The notes under the pieces are model-generated. The model made no database searches. It had not been told where the DNA came from and was given only the letters and a program-made list of their open reading frames with translations. This document shows, piece after piece, positions 23,753 through 36,894 of a stretch of DNA of 64,000 bases. A program made the translations under genes and the position numbers. The stretch lies in contig JAZGTH010000087.1 of assembly GCA_036877525.1 (NCBI GenBank), positions 4,348,001 through 4,412,000 of the forward strand, written 5' to 3'. The stretch comes from Chromobotia macracanthus (lineage: Eukaryota > Chordata > Actinopteri > Cypriniformes > Botiidae). The number at the start of each line of letters is the position of its first letter. Position 1 is the stretch's first letter.

Positions 23753-25980
23753 GTATAATATGTAAAATATATCATTTCTTCATTGGGAATATATAAAAAA
23801 ATATTATAAATAAATATTATTATGCTATTATGTTTTAACGGAATACTGTAAGGCTGTTACTTTAGGTGGTCCATAATTCACTACAGGGTAAAACTTGTAA
23901 TTAATTAGTAAATTGGGTACTACAAAGATAACAATTAAAATTTAGTAATTAAAAGGAAAACAACTTCCCAATAAAACTCTGATATTTTTATTATTGCAAC
24001 TGGAAGACAATACATTACATAAACATTATTTTAAGTTTTGGGAGAAATATGTGGAAAAGTAACAACATGTGACATTATTGTCCCAGAGACAGTGTGATTA
24101 TTTACATGTATTGATGAATAGTTTGATATTGTTCTTTGGCAATACAATTGCACACCAAGGAAATAGACAGCTTTATACTCATACAGCATTGGCATCTGAG
24201 TGTATTGAAAATAGACCTGGTCAAACACATATTCATCATGACTCTATTGTGCTGTAAAAATCATACCAGACTACTAGTGACTTAAAGTACAAGGACAAAA
24301 AAAACCTATTTGGCAAAAACAAACAAACAACACCAACAACATTGACAAAATCCTTATATTATTTCACATATAATTTCAGAGGCAGTGAGAGTTTTCCAAT
24401 AAATAGATCATGCATATTTTCTCTTGCTTTATCTTATTTGGATTTGTATAAATCTTACTTAGTCATTAAATCAATTAAAAAGAAACTGTGTTTTTGGTAC
24501 ACAATAACAAATAGCATGTTATGAGACTGGTATAAATTGAAAGCAAAACTGTAGCAGCAGATTATTGCGTATATAAATCAAACAGAGCAGGATTATGTTT
24601 TTTCTTGCGTTGTCTTTGTCACCGAGTATTCAATTTGAACTCTTCCTATAGTGTCACTCCATTAAATACACCCCTGCTGAAGACTTATAGTGCTGTTTAA
24701 CTATTAAAGAAAGTGCTGAAATATTGAGGGAGATTAAACTATTTTAAAGGACTGAAAACGGTTGATATATCTGTGCTCTTTTCCCTTGAGGGGACACGCA
24801 ACATTCAGAATGAGTTAAACAGAAGTGTGTAAACAATAATAGATGCTGCATAACAAATGTACTGTATATATATATATGACAGATGATGACATGTGATGAC
24901 CCAAGCAGCCAATAACATTTCAGAACAATACCATGGGACACCCATGCATGCCTGGTCATTCAGTTTCACAGATGAAGTTCAAGTTCACGAGAAGGGTACA
25001 AAGCAAGAAATAAAGGGAACATCCAAGCCAAGGCATAATCTGTTAATTGTTCAGTTATTAAATCACTGTGTTAAAAATCACTTGATCTAGACTCAAAGGC
25101 GGTTTGACATTCCGCTCCATTACAAAGCAGTGCAGCAATCAGGGATTATCCCGATTCACCCACTAAAACCAATCCTAATTCCTTGTCAAACTATTTCAGT
25201 ACAATTTATGATATCAATGATACAGGTTGCACAATGAAAATGACCTTAACGTATTTAACAATTACAAAAGAACAAAACAGACACCCAAGCACATAAACTA
25301 AAGGCAGGCACAACCTTAAAGGGTGTACAGAGTGCTAGGTCATTTAACACTGAGTCATTAACATTGGAACACTCATAACAATGAATTGAAAAGGACCACC
25401 AAAACCGAGGACCACAAAAAGGCAAAATAAGTTTCACCTGATATTCAATACAAGGCAGATCTCTTTGTTAATGGGTTTTCAGCAAGACTCTTCCTTTGGA
25501 AGAGTTGTCTGCCATAGAAGAGATACAAGTTTAAAAAATGAAGAAAGAAACCAATGTTTCAAGAGATGCCTGCTAGGCCCTCTCTTTGTTTTCTTGTAAG
25601 AAAATAAGCCATGCCTCATGCTAAATATCTATCTTACACGAACTTTCATTAAAAAAGAAAATACTTTTGTATATACAAGCACTCATGCAATATAATTGAA
25701 AAAAAAACTGAAAAATTTTAGGCAAAAACTGCCTTCCGTAAAAAAAGGTAATAGCTTTTTACAGTGTTATCCTGACAGGACAAATTGCTTGAATTGTGAT
25801 GAAGATTTAAAAAAAGGCAAATCAAAAATACAAACTTTAAAAACACCAACATTTTGGCAAATCGTGATATTAAAACAATAGGCATTTCTGACACATTGCT
25901 TCAGGAAAGATCAACATTAATAATGTTTTCAACATCAGGAATCTAAGAGACAATTGGCATATTGCATTTGACCTTTACAT

Positions 25981-26877
25981 TTTTTATCCATTAAACACAG
26001 GCCATTTTTACCTCAAAAACATTTGCTGCTTAATAAATATATTTGTATTACAGATGTTTTTGTAATATATTTCAGTATTTCTACTTTTTTATTGGTCTTA
26101 GTAAGTGTGCATGGATTAGCTGCACTTTCATCTGGGTTTTGTCTTTGGCACACTTGAAAGGAGCATATAAAATCTCTCAGCTTAACCTTTGTACATACAA
26201 CTAGAAGGATTGCTACAACAAAACTAAAGGTGCACTCAAAAATTTGCTGTGCTGGCCAATATGGAAGTGGTCTTGGACACTTTAGCAGTGTTTATGCAAA
26301 CAATACAAATGCACATCATGCAAAAGCAATACCTTCAGTTAATGATTTCACTGTAGAAGTGTACTATTATAGTGAAGCATAATTTATTTACTCCATGAGT
26401 GATAATAAAGAGGGTACTGTTTAACGGTTTAACAGTGATCTCTACATGGCAGCCCCCATGAGGCAACCTGCTTTATGTAAAATAACTACTAATACTGCCA
26501 GATCCCATGTCAGTAGAAAGCACTATTAATTTTTTTTAAATGAATGAAAATGAAAAAAAAATTGTGAGGAAATAATTGCAGAGTGCACCTTTAGTTCTTT
26601 TAAATTGTTCAGTTGGCTTGATGAATTGAAACCAAAAACATTTTTGCACTCAAATGACCAAAACTTTACTATGGCTTTTTCCGTCTTTGCACATACAGGC
26701 ACACATTCACTCGCACATACACATGAGAAACAACATGTACATAAGAATCTTACAACCAGAAATAAAATTTAACACAGGACAACAGTGACTTTTGATATTG
26801 CAACAACTGACAAGAATTCACCTGATACCCTGGAACAGAAGTATTTAGATCCGCGTTAACAATATTTTCGTTCTTTG
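25981..26877 (-). other. foxn3: probable 3' UTR of foxn3
   Basis: Follows the foxn3 stop codon (TAG, complement of 26878-26880). An AATAAA on the minus strand is at 26383-26388. The transcript may well extend further left; the limit given is arbitrary. Confidence 0.35.
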
Positions 26878-29800
26878 CTAATCATGCATTTCCTCTTTTA
26901 GCTCTTTCTGAACTTTACATGCCCGTTGACCGTTTTTATTCAAACTGGTGTGCACACCAGCCAAGTGGAGCAATGACCCTGCAGCCTCCTTCATCTCCTT
27001 GTCTTCTTCCTCATTTCCCAGAAGCTTTTCCGCCCGTCTCTTTTTTAGGGGAAGCGTGTCGCTAGGGGTCCGTATGTGACCTTTGGTCCACAGCAGTCTT
27101 CTGCGCTGGAGTAGGAGGTGGGGGGGAGGTGGGTTAGTGTCCCACCCCAGCGGAAAGTCTTTTTGTTCCTCCATGACCTCAGTGACCATCACCTTCTGAC
27201 TGTTGCTGTAGGCAGTCAGGGATCCCTGAGTGGAGCAGGAGGAGAGGGAGGAAGAAATGTCCCTGTTTGTACTTATTGACTGGGAGCTGCTGTATGTGTG
27301 ATCCTCCTGTTGATCATCGCTGGATGGAAGAGAGTCACTGTGCAGACTATTTTTACCCCGTGTCAGATAGTCGCCCAGGGCTGATCTGATAAGACAGAGA
27401 GATGCAAAACATATTACTTACATTTATATATTACGATCATGCATTTGAAAGATGCTTATATCCAAAGCAAGTTACAGAAAAACACACAGTTTTGTGTTTT
27501 GTCTGGGAATTTAACCTATGGCATTTTATTGTGCTTTATGCTTTTTTAGTTGAGCTATAGTAACCCAGTGTAAATATATTATTATAAGCAGTACATGGTT
27601 ATAATGGTAATTAAAGGTAGTTAATGATCAAGATTCTGATCTCTGGTTGCCTTTGTTGGTAATGCAATGAGCCATAGTCATACATCAGAGTCATTTTCCT
27701 GTGGCTGGGAAGTGTCATTAGGTGATGACAACAGTGACATGATTATCATAACACCAAAGTCTGATAAACTGACACCAATGTCTGATAAATACATTTAATA
27801 ATATTAATGCTTATAATAATAAATAACAATAAATTATTTGCCATGAAATACTTAATTAGGTTAACTATGGGCTTTTTATAGCTGCCAGGCAATTATTTAA
27901 ATTTAAGGTTGTTGAAACGTTTCAATGTATACCTTTGCCAGCTCTGTGAATGTGTGTTGATAGAGTTAAAAGAATTGAAAAGAACACTAACCTCACTGCT
28001 GTGGTCCCCCTCACAGGACTCAAGGGAAGGGGTCTGATAACTGGAAAGAGTCCTTGAGCGGCCATACGTGAACCATGCTGTATCACCCGTTGTGGAACTG
28101 TCAAACAACCAATGTTCAGTTACAACTCATGCAAGGTATTCTATACACAGACAATATTATATCACCCAAAAATTATATAGTAACATGGACAGAGCTTTCT
28201 TAGATATTAAACTAGATTTAATAGTTTGTCTAATTTAATATCTAGACAGATTGTCTCCAACGTATAGATCATATGTTTTTGCATAATAAAGTTAGCAACA
28301 TAAATAGGCACAGCAACAGGAAAAAGTACTTAAAAGTTTTGGAAATTTTTGCAAATCTAATAATATTAGATGTGTCATTGTTTGAGGCCTTGTGAATCAC
28401 ATTTCTGCTGTGAGTGTTCATATTCAAAGTACAGTTAACAAAATGTGGTGTTCATGGTAATACTTGAGTGTATGATGTTAAGGACTTAATTTGTTTACTT
28501 TTGGTCAGAAAAAAATAGTACTGTGTTGGGTTATCACTTGATGTTCAATGGTAATTTTAAGTCCTGAATTAAAACTACTTGAAACAGCAATAATCTTCTA
28601 ACAAAGAAAATCTTAGTTTTGTCCACTTTATATAAATAGTTCATGTTCCTCAGACAAAGCTAACATATAACTTCAGAACATTTTCATAAGTGGTCATACA
28701 GACTACCTTTATTTTGCTTTTTAGAGCTTGATAGACCCCCACTGTAAGGAAGAGCCTCTTACTGTATGAAAGAGAGCAATGTGAACATATACCTAAATAT
28801 TTCTGTTTGTGTTCCATAGGATTGGAACAAAGAGTGGTAAATGATGAAATAAGGCAAATGCAAACAGGATTTTTATTTTTGGGTGTACTGTGTCTTTAAG
28901 AGACACACAAAAAGGACACAGAGACAGTCTACACAGCTGTGCAGTCACTCACAAACTGTAAGCACACTGGTATTGAACACACTTAAGCGGAACAGCCTTG
29001 AGCCAAGACATTTGACATACACACACGCTTGCTGAGCTCTTTGCTTTTATGTAGACAGCCATCAAGACATTAATATCACTCAGAAGCCAATAGCCCTGTT
29101 CAGACTCTTTTCAAAGGCAGCTCTGCCTCCATTATTCCATTATCAAAAGCAGACGAGAAGGAGAGAGGAGCCACTACAGTTAGATAATGTATCCATTTCC
29201 TTCCATTTAGCTGTTCGCTGTGGAATAGAAAGGAAGTACCCTGATTGAAATCTAATGGACATTTAAACTGCTGGGACACCAACAGGGAGTAAAAGAGATT
29301 GAGCAACACTAAAAGGTGAATCGGTTGTGGGAAATGAGAGAATCAGTGGCAAAAAAAGAATTATTCCTGAGAGATTGTGAAGCAGGTAATTTGTAGGCTC
29401 AGAGCAGCTATTTGAGCTATTCCTCTTTCTCTTGCCCAGCAACAGAATATGAATAAAAGAATTAAAGACCCCATGCAGGTAAGTGTTGTGGCTAGCATAC
29501 TCTTTAAAGCTGATTAATTAAAGCTGATAAAAGATTAATTTTTGCACTCATAAATTTCGCAGTTTATTTTCCTAATCAATTTACAGTGCATTCAAGCAAA
29601 ACATTTTTTGTTTTTATCAGCAGGCATGCTCCCTGAGAATCCACTTTTACCACAGAAACACAATTAAATTTACTGTCTTTTTATCCTAGAAAAAGGACCA
29701 AAGATATTGATGACTCATTCCAGAGGAAAACTTTATTTCTCAGAGGTTGCTCTTTCAAAGCTCATTTAATGGAGATCTCAGTTGTACTTTCAACTTTGTC

Positions 29801-32800
29801 TTGTATGTTTTTCCTAAAATTTCTTAGGAGAAATAAAAATAGAAACAAATTGTTAATACATTAAGACTATAAAGCTGTAAAATTAATGTAGATTGCAGAC
29901 TGAGCTCAGTTTGTGACATTGTTGAGATTTATTCTGAAACTCTAATGGAGACATTTATGAGATTCCGGGGTCTTTTCTCAGGACAAATACCTGAGATACA
30001 GGAGACCTAAACAAAAGTTTTCATTTGCTCTTAATTTAATCTCATTGTTGTCTAGGAGAGACAACTGAAATATTAAAGAGGTATTCTTTGGGATACTGCA
30101 CTTATCTTCTTGCTCAATAAAACTCTCACTAGAATAAGAATGCCCCTCTCCCTAATACCACCTGCCAACAATTTTATAGGGTGACAAAAAAAAACAGTGT
30201 CTTCACCTTGCAAAAGCACTCCTCCATTTTTTCTGAAGAGTGGACTTCCTAGCCATAGTGGAGGACTATGGGATAAAAACAAAGAAGGGGAGAGAAAGAA
30301 TTCAAAAGAGAGATACTTGTGCAACACAGAGTGATAAAATAACACTTAAAACATTTTAAAGAATGCATTATAAGCTTTTATAATCCTAGTCAAACATTTG
30401 TAAAGGTGCAGGAGAGGAAACTCTAATAATGGAATGAGAAAATGAGAGTCTAATGTTGTGGAATGCAAACTGAAGACTCACAGGTAGCACTGGAGTCTGA
30501 ACGAACTAATACAGACATTCCCAAGAGGTTTGGAATTAAATTGTTATTTATCATGATTACTTATTACAGTCCAAATGTCTTCCATTTCCAATATCAATGT
30601 AAATTATCCTTTCCATTAGGTGGTGGACATATTCCTTTAGTCCTGGAACTATACCCTGAAGCACAGTAATGGGTAAATAAAGAGCTGTGTGTTGAGAACT
30701 AACCAAATAGCTAATAATTACAAATACAACAAATCTGCCAAATATGCACATTAACCAACTTATTCAGATCTCCATCAATGGGCACACGGTGGTCTGTCAG
30801 CTCTAACCAAATAGACTACCAGCCAGCAGGACTGAGGTCAACCTGGTAAACTTGGACCAGCTATAGAGCAGCTAAACCATGTAAAACTACTACTTCAAAA
30901 ACTGAAGCTGGATTTCCCAGTATTTATTTATATTTATAGATTTTCCAAGGTTCACTTATTTGGTTCTGAAGAACTAATTTGTAAATGATGAATAAACAGC
31001 CACTTATTCTGAAAGGAATAAGCTTTGCGTTAAATTGAGCAACTGTATAATTAACTGTACCACTGTTTACACAGTAACTGATTTTCAGTTCCCAGAAGCA
31101 AACTAGAGACCACAAGCTACATCCCATAAGAGAAAATGGCAAACAATCAGGAACAAGGCAAGAAACAGGTGCCCAGCATCTACTGTTGCCATGGAGTTTG
31201 GCATTGCTAAGCCTATAATGTATTTCTTAGCACTAACTGTCTGTTCTGTCTCTGTTTTTTCTTCTTTTTACACATAGCTTTGTGTTACTATTCCACCTGT
31301 CTCATGCATGTGTTGCCATGGAGGTGCTCTGGTCGTCACAGCAACAGCAGAGGAGGAGAAACAGCTCAGGAAGGGCAAACACATGCCATTTTTTTACACC
31401 CCGTAGATTCCCCTAAGGAACAGATGCTGATAAAGTGTTCAGGAATGAGTGAGGAACTGACTCAAAACCCTCACACAACTGATTAATGTGTTTTATACAG
31501 GACAGTCATGAGAGAGGACCTTATAGAAAGCTGGGTATTTTTCTCTCTTTGTTTCTCTTTTTTAAAGGTAGAGAGATTTTGGTAACAGTGTTTTTGTTAC
31601 ACATTTCACAATTGTAATTACAATTTACAATTATATTCTATTTGATACTTCTAGGAACATGGTATTTATTTCATTTTCATGTGCCTTGTTCAAGAATGCT
31701 ATATGTTTATATCTTATATGATATGTTTGTTTTGATTCTTTGGAGACACTGTTTTAAGTGATTTTTAATGTTTTTTATTCCCCCCCCACCCCCAGAACTG
31801 GGAATGTAACTGTAACTTTTTAAATGATATCAAATAAAGCATTTATTAAGCGAAATGTTGAAACACAAATTAAAAAAAGAAAAATAACAGTTCCTGATCA
31901 CTTTACATTTGAATAAACTGAAAATAAGACAATAACTGCAGTAAAGGTATAAAAGCAATAACTGGTAGGTGCAGAGTAAAGGAACAGAAAGAAAAAAACT
32001 GATTGAGAAATTGAGGTATTACCTGTGGTATTGCTGAGGAGAGGCAGATGGGGAGGCGGAAGGTTTTGAAAGCCGAGGAGAATACGGATGATATGGAGTT
32101 TTCTTCAGCGCCTGAATCAGATTGTGTCTGTAGTCAGGATCAATAGACCAGAGAGAACCCTTTCCTATACTCTAAAAAAACAAAGAAATGAAGGTTAATG
32201 TCATGTTAAATCGTCCATCCATATATATTAGTATTGTGTTATATTAGTATAACACAAAACTGTAGGAAGCCAGGAATATAACTTATATTGGGGGCTCATC
32301 TAAGAACATGAGATCTCTTGCAACTGAACAACAATTATACCAAAGAAGATATTTTCTAGCTGGCACCCATTGACTGCCATTTTATGGACACAAAACCACA
32401 GACATTTCTCAGAATATCTTTTATTATATAAATTATATATACTTTTAGATGAAAGTCATATAGGTTTGGAATGACATGAGGTTGTGTAAATGATGTAAAA
32501 ATTGTAATTTTTGGGTGAAATATCCCTTTAAGAACGTTTAAAAGAATATGTATATGTATTGGAATATTGTGTGTTGTAAATGAATTCAGAGTATCAGGCT
32601 TAGTCAAGTTACACTAGCTGTCTTTATGATCTGAAATCCAAAATTATAATGTTGTAAATATCCATAAATCTCTTTTTAAACCTGATACCTATTTGCAAAG
32701 CTAACAGGAAATCTGAACAGCGGGTGGAAGATTGAGCTCTGTGCTCAAGACCCTTGTTGCGTAGTAAAAAGCCACTTTTACATTTTTTTTCTCAACATTC

Positions 32801-35800
32801 AGCACTAGCAAATATTTTTAGATCAAAGAAGCCATTCTCCACTCAATTAAGCTGTCTGGCCTCCATCAGGGGCTTTCAGAGCCACACTTTTTATTTTACC
32901 AAAAAAAAAACAACACAGGCAAGCCATTAAATTGAACCAGTGAGCCTTTGATCTAAACTCTCTTATTAAGCACAAACATGAGTAAGAGATGATGAAAGGA
33001 CACCGATATTATTGTAATTAAAGAACAGTCACTGTTAGAGAGGGGTCACAATGGTCAGCTAATCGACTAGTCAATTTGCTGAGACTGACTAGTTAGTTTA
33101 GATAAAAAAAATTGCTTCACAGGGCCCCCAAATCCTGTTTTCAAAATTAGCTGTCTTAAGTGCCCCCTGAGAAACACATTATCTGACACAAGCCTAATTA
33201 TTCATGGCTTTCTTTAGTCTGATTAATTGGCTAGTTATTCATTAGCTACTTATTTTTGCACCTCCTTAGTTGCTCGTGGTGATCAACAGTGTTTACTGAT
33301 AGACCGTTCACTGCATATGGAAGAGATCTGATTAGACAGACCGACAAGCTAGCAATGACCAAATAATCAGGGAAAGCAACTTTATTACATATTTATGTGT
33401 GTGTGTGTGTGTTTTCACACTGCTGGAGGAGCCATTGGTCCAACATGCTGTTTCTACCCAGGGTGCATGATAATTTAAATACACTCCCCATGACTTCATT
33501 CATAACTTACATTTGCCCTCAATTAACCACCAACACGTCATCACAACCTGACGTTTGTCATTCCCCAGCTCTAGCATCTGGGAAGAGCTCCGTCTCACTT
33601 TTCACTTCAATGTAAGTGAAAAGAGTCGCTCGGCACATCATTTTCTGGTATTTTTAATTTATTAACTTTTTCAGTTTGGCAGCTCCTCAGCTCCTGTGGC
33701 CTCATTGAACAGAATAGCATCCATCTGATGCACATCTCGCTGGAAGCATTAGATCATCCGGGTATTTCTCGCCTGCTGTTTTTTGTATACTAAGGCACAC
33801 TGTTCCTTATGCATACTGATTTTTGCTTACTATATAGTATAAAATTAGGTGATTTCAGATGCAGCATATCACACACTACAGGAGAAAGGGGAGGGGCAGA
33901 CACACACCTGTGGTTTCACTGGTCTCCAAGGCAACAAGCAGGAAAGAGGTGGAGGGGTTGGTGTCTGGTTGGAAGGCTTGGCAGGAGTATTCTCAGTCTA
34001 CACCGTGACAAAAGTGCTGTTTTTAAACCACTCCAGACCCATGTGCTAATCTTTCCCTACCGTGATAAATGAAGAAAGCGTGTCAATGCCGGAGAGTTTT
34101 TATTTGTTAATAAAGAAGTTGCGGATGAAAATGATGGCAAATGACAAAAGTATGTTTGTCAATAAAAAATGGTTAATATTTTTTATTGTGGTATTATTTT
34201 TTATTAACTTATTCTATAAGTTATTTTCATAAGAAATATTCATGAGATTTTTCATTAAATCTAGTGATTAGAATACAAGACCACAGTGTCTGTTGTCTTT
34301 TTCACATTACAGCAGAAATAAACAAAAAACAAGATCTCGCTTAAAGAAATTGTTATTGTTAACCTTTGGGCTGGACTGTGAATCACAATATTTATAGTCT
34401 ATTGTTGACCCACCAGTCTGCCCTTTTACGTGTATGTTTGGGATGGCACGATCCCACTTTTTTATATCCGATAACGATACTGCAACCCTGAGTTTCTGCC
34501 GATACAGATTTTATTCTGATACACTCTTTTCCCCTCTCTAAAACTCTCTAAAAAATCTAAGCTGTTAATACAATTGTCTGCATGCCCTTTGTTTAACCTA
34601 GGTATCTAAAAACAATGCAATTCTGTTTTCAAGTATTTATTTTAACAGTGCAGAATCTTTTTATTTTGATCATAAACAATGCACTGTCACTTTGAAAGGG
34701 AGTTTAACAAATACCGCAAATATCTTTGCAAGAGAACGCAAAAGCTTTGCACAATTTTTTTTACCACCATGTCCCTTTAAGGGCACCGTATATTTACAGT
34801 CACACACAAACACAATTTCATTCCAGTTATTATTGTCTTTAGGACAGATGGACCAGTCTATATTTGTGTATGAAATTGTAGTATGTATAATTAAAGCACA
34901 TTAGTTTGGTAAACCACCAGAATTACTTTCTAGTGTGAAGTGTAATACAGCTGGCCATGTAACCTTAACTTTACTGACCAAAACAGATTACTGTTCTTCA
35001 TACCACTTCCCTGAAATTTTACCCACACACAAACTGATATGTTCACACACATAGCAACACAACCAATCAGTTTGGCTGTTGCTACAGAAACCGTATGCTT
35101 TTCATGTCAACTACAGAATGGTTGCTATGGGAATACATACACAAGCAAAACACTTTTGGTCGTAGTTAAGAACCAAATGACAGCATGATGGCAGGTACAA
35201 ACACACACTCTTACACGCACATGCATACCAACGCAAAAACACTCAGCCAGTGCAGAATGTGCTATTTCTGTGGATCATGTGGTCATGTAGGGTTGAATCC
35301 TTATTTGTCATACATATAAACAGAAAGCATAATTGTATTTCAATTATAATAACAGTTTGATCATTTTGATTATAATCATGGATGTGTTTACACACAGTAT
35401 ACACAGAAGATGTATAAACAAACCATAATAACTCTGTTCAACAGTTTAGTTGACACTTTGTTGTTATACACAGTATACACAGGAGGCATATAAACAAACT
35501 ATAATAACTCTTTAACACTTCAGTGGACACTTTGTGGTGACAGCTTGTTTGTCACAAAGTCAAGGTGGACTTTGGTTTAAGGTTAATATGGTACTATTAT
35601 GATGATAAAAACTAAGACAGAGGTTTTCAAAACCCCTGCACTGCGTAAAGAAAATAACAAAACAAATAAACAAAACAAGAAAAACAAATTAAATGAAAAG
35701 TAAAAATGTTCACTCAAAAACACAAACACACCTCTGGAAAGAGTATTTATAAACCACTGGGTCTTATGAAACATGTATGGAAAGTCAGGTAGGAAGATAA

Positions 35801-36415
35801 ATGATTTGCAGTTAAAACAACCAGGCTAAGTTAAAACTGTAAAAACCTAAAGCTTAGTGAATCACAAGTCCTTACCTGACTGCAATCCTTATCCACCTTT
35901 TTAAAGCACTTGTTAAGTGACAGGTTATGACGTACTGAATTCTTCCAGCCAGTAGGGGCACTAGCAAAGTATGGGAAGTGCTCTAGTATCCAGCCATAGA
36001 TGTCTTTAACAGGAAGTCGCTTAGAGGGAGCATCCTCTATGGCCATGAAAATGAGGCAGCTAAAAGAGTACGGAGGTTTACGGCTGGGACCCGTAGACAG
36101 GTGGTAGGGTGGCTCACTGGGCTCGGGAGAGGATGAAGGTGAGGAAAAAGAGGGCTCGCAGTCACCGTTAGCATCTTGCAGGGGACTGACACTACGCAGG
36201 CCGGAGTGACCCAGACTGGTCAAAAGATCTGTGCTCTCATGCAGCCAACTGAGGCTGGTTAGCTCCTCATCCTCTGCCTGGCTGAGGGATGTAGACAGGG
36301 CGAGAGACAGATCAGCTGCTTCTGTGTCCTGGTAGAGCTGACTTAGACGCTGTGCAACACTCCCACCGCTGGGGCCCTGGACCTTCTTCCCTGGGGGCAT
36401 GACCACCGGACCCAT
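26878..36415 (-). CDS. foxn3: Forkhead box N3 transcriptional repressor, five coding exons
   Basis: Coding exons in transcript order: 35876-36415 (exon upper border 36429, with 14 bases of 5' UTR), 32023-32171, 30207-30265, 27992-28097, 26878-27385. All have GT-AG borders and the phases join to a 1362-nt frame, 453 residues plus stop. The protein opens MGPVVMPPGKK and has the conserved DEELTSLSWLHES near 49-61 and LRSVSPLQD at 73-81. The forkhead DNA-binding domain runs from RKPPYSFSCLIFMAIED (112) through recognition helix NSVRHNLSLNKCF (159-171) and wing SIGKGSLWSID (181-191). The C-terminus keeps PSDTLPLKKRR, a likely nuclear localisation signal, and MKEAAGSLLHLAG. FOXN3 represses cell-cycle, growth and metabolic genes in the nucleus. 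Compared with mammalian FOXN3 (468-490 residues) the Ser-rich linker is shorter and a 22-residue alternative exon is absent. The first noncoding exon(s) and promoter were not found. Confidence 0.95.
27418..27562. repeat. short fish interspersed repeat with a tRNA-like end
   Basis: It starts with TTACATTTATATATTACG..GCATTTG and ATGCTTATATCCAAAGCAAGTTACAG, the decayed form of a very common teleost element, and ends with TTTTTTAGTTGAGCTATAG, which resembles a D-arm/A-box of a tRNA-like sequence read in reverse. It lies just upstream of the last foxn3 exon, inside the intron. Confidence 0.55.
28098..30206. other. foxn3: foxn3 intron between the 59-nt exon and the 106-nt exon
   Basis: No exon was recognised. 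A fragment of the TTAA-type foldback family may lie at about 28795-28870 (TTTCTGTTTGTGTTCCATAGG, ATGATGAAATAAGG). I looked here on the minus strand for the alternatively spliced 22-residue exon of mammalian FOXN3 and saw no match. Confidence 0.5.
30780..30895. repeat. GCTGGT/ACCAGC-type dispersed repeat
   Basis: Contains ACTACCAGCCAGCAGG, CAACCTGGTAAACTTGGACC and AGCTATAGAGCAGC, the same type as at 8080 and 55190. Located in a foxn3 intron. Confidence 0.5.
32330..32535. mobile_element. decayed copy of the TTAA-type foldback element
   Basis: The right end is clear: TATAGGTTTGGAATGACATG, GTAAATGATG and TTTTTGGGTGAAATATCCC followed by TTTAA. The left end is degraded. Same family as 19862-20126 and 56008-56408. 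It lies in the foxn3 intron just upstream of the forkhead-wing exon. Confidence 0.6.
34148..34316. repeat. copy 1 of a block duplicated on both sides of foxn3 coding exon 1
   Basis: Begins TATGTTTGTCAATAAAAAAT and ends with a 34-base stretch (34275-34308, ACAAGACCACAGTG ... TTTTTCACATT) identical to 36993-37026. Intermediate sequence (CATGAGATTTTTCATTAAA) is also shared. It is either a dispersed element or a local duplication. Confidence 0.75.
34435..34560. repeat. decayed dispersed repeat (GGGATGGCACGATCCC type)
   Basis: GGGATGGCACGATCCCACTT, then ATATCCGATAACGATACTGC and TGCCGATACAGATTTTATTC resemble the abundant vertebrate repeat with GATCC/CCGATA/CGATAC phrasing, probably a non-autonomous DNA transposon. 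The family was not determined. Confidence 0.45.
35392..35541. repeat. 76-bp tandem duplication
   Basis: Unit 1 (35392-35467) and unit 2 (35468 to about 35541) share ACACAGTATACACAG, TATAAACAAAC, ATAATAACTCT and GACACTTTGT in order, with roughly 15-20% divergence. Located in a foxn3 intron, about 0.35 kb downstream (on the gene's strand) of the first coding exon. Confidence 0.8.
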
Positions 36416-36604
36416 GCAGCCCTCAGCTCCTGCAGAGATGAGACATATTCTTTAAGCAGAGGTATTAACTTTGAGGTTGTGATCCCAAATAGGACCACCA
36501 GAGAAACACAAATATGCAAATGAAAACTGACTAAAATAGCAAAATGTTTTGTTATTCTTAAGAATTACATGTGAATTGTAACCTGTGAGATCCCAGAGTT
36601 TAAA

Positions 36605-36853
36605 GTGACGTATTTGTCAGGTACCCAAAATGTGACCTCTGCATTTAACCCATCACTGGTGAGGAGTGAACACACACTGCAAGTCATGAACCCATACACA
36701 CCCATAGCAGTGGGCAGTACTGCTGCACCTGGGGAGCAATCGGGGGTTGGGTGCCTTGCTCAAGGGCATCTCTGTTGCTACCTGCTGGCACTGGACCAGC
36801 GAGCTTCTGATTACAAGCCTGCCTCACTAACCATTAGGCCACAATTGCCCCCC
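36605..36853 (-). mobile_element. tRNA-derived SINE
   Basis: Read on the minus strand it opens GGGGGCAATTGTGGCCTAATG and contains a Pol III A box TGGCCTAATGG (36831-36841) and a B box GGTCCAGTGCC (36787-36797) about 35 bases apart, that is, a decayed tRNA head. The body carries CCCTTGAGCAAGGCACC and GGGTTAAATGCAGAGGTCAC, phrases of the HE1/V-SINE type common in fish. Family assignment is tentative. It lies 175 bases upstream of the first coding exon of foxn3. Confidence 0.8.
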
Positions 36854-36894
36854 TCTATAGCTACAAAGATATAGAGCTGTACACACTAGGTAAA

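Larger units (their letters stand above)
22480..25980. other. intergenic region between gtf2a1 and the foxn3 3' end
   Basis: No gene recognised. It contains a long (CT)n run at 23218-23282, an (AT)n run at 23706-23750 and otherwise AT-rich sequence. The right-hand part may belong to a long foxn3 3' UTR. All open frames here are short and without family features. Confidence 0.5.
32536..35875. other. foxn3: foxn3 intron between the two forkhead exons
   Basis: No further exon was seen. It contains a TG run near 33395, a duplicated block copy at 34148-34316, a degraded dispersed repeat at about 34435-34560 and a tandem duplication at 35392-35541. Short open frames have no recognisable domain. 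Confidence 0.5.

Noticed and set aside
33594..33624. Short palindrome CTTTTCACTT / AAGTGAAAAG
   Set aside because: Only ten pairs with a six-base loop in AT-rich sequence; expected by chance at this scale.
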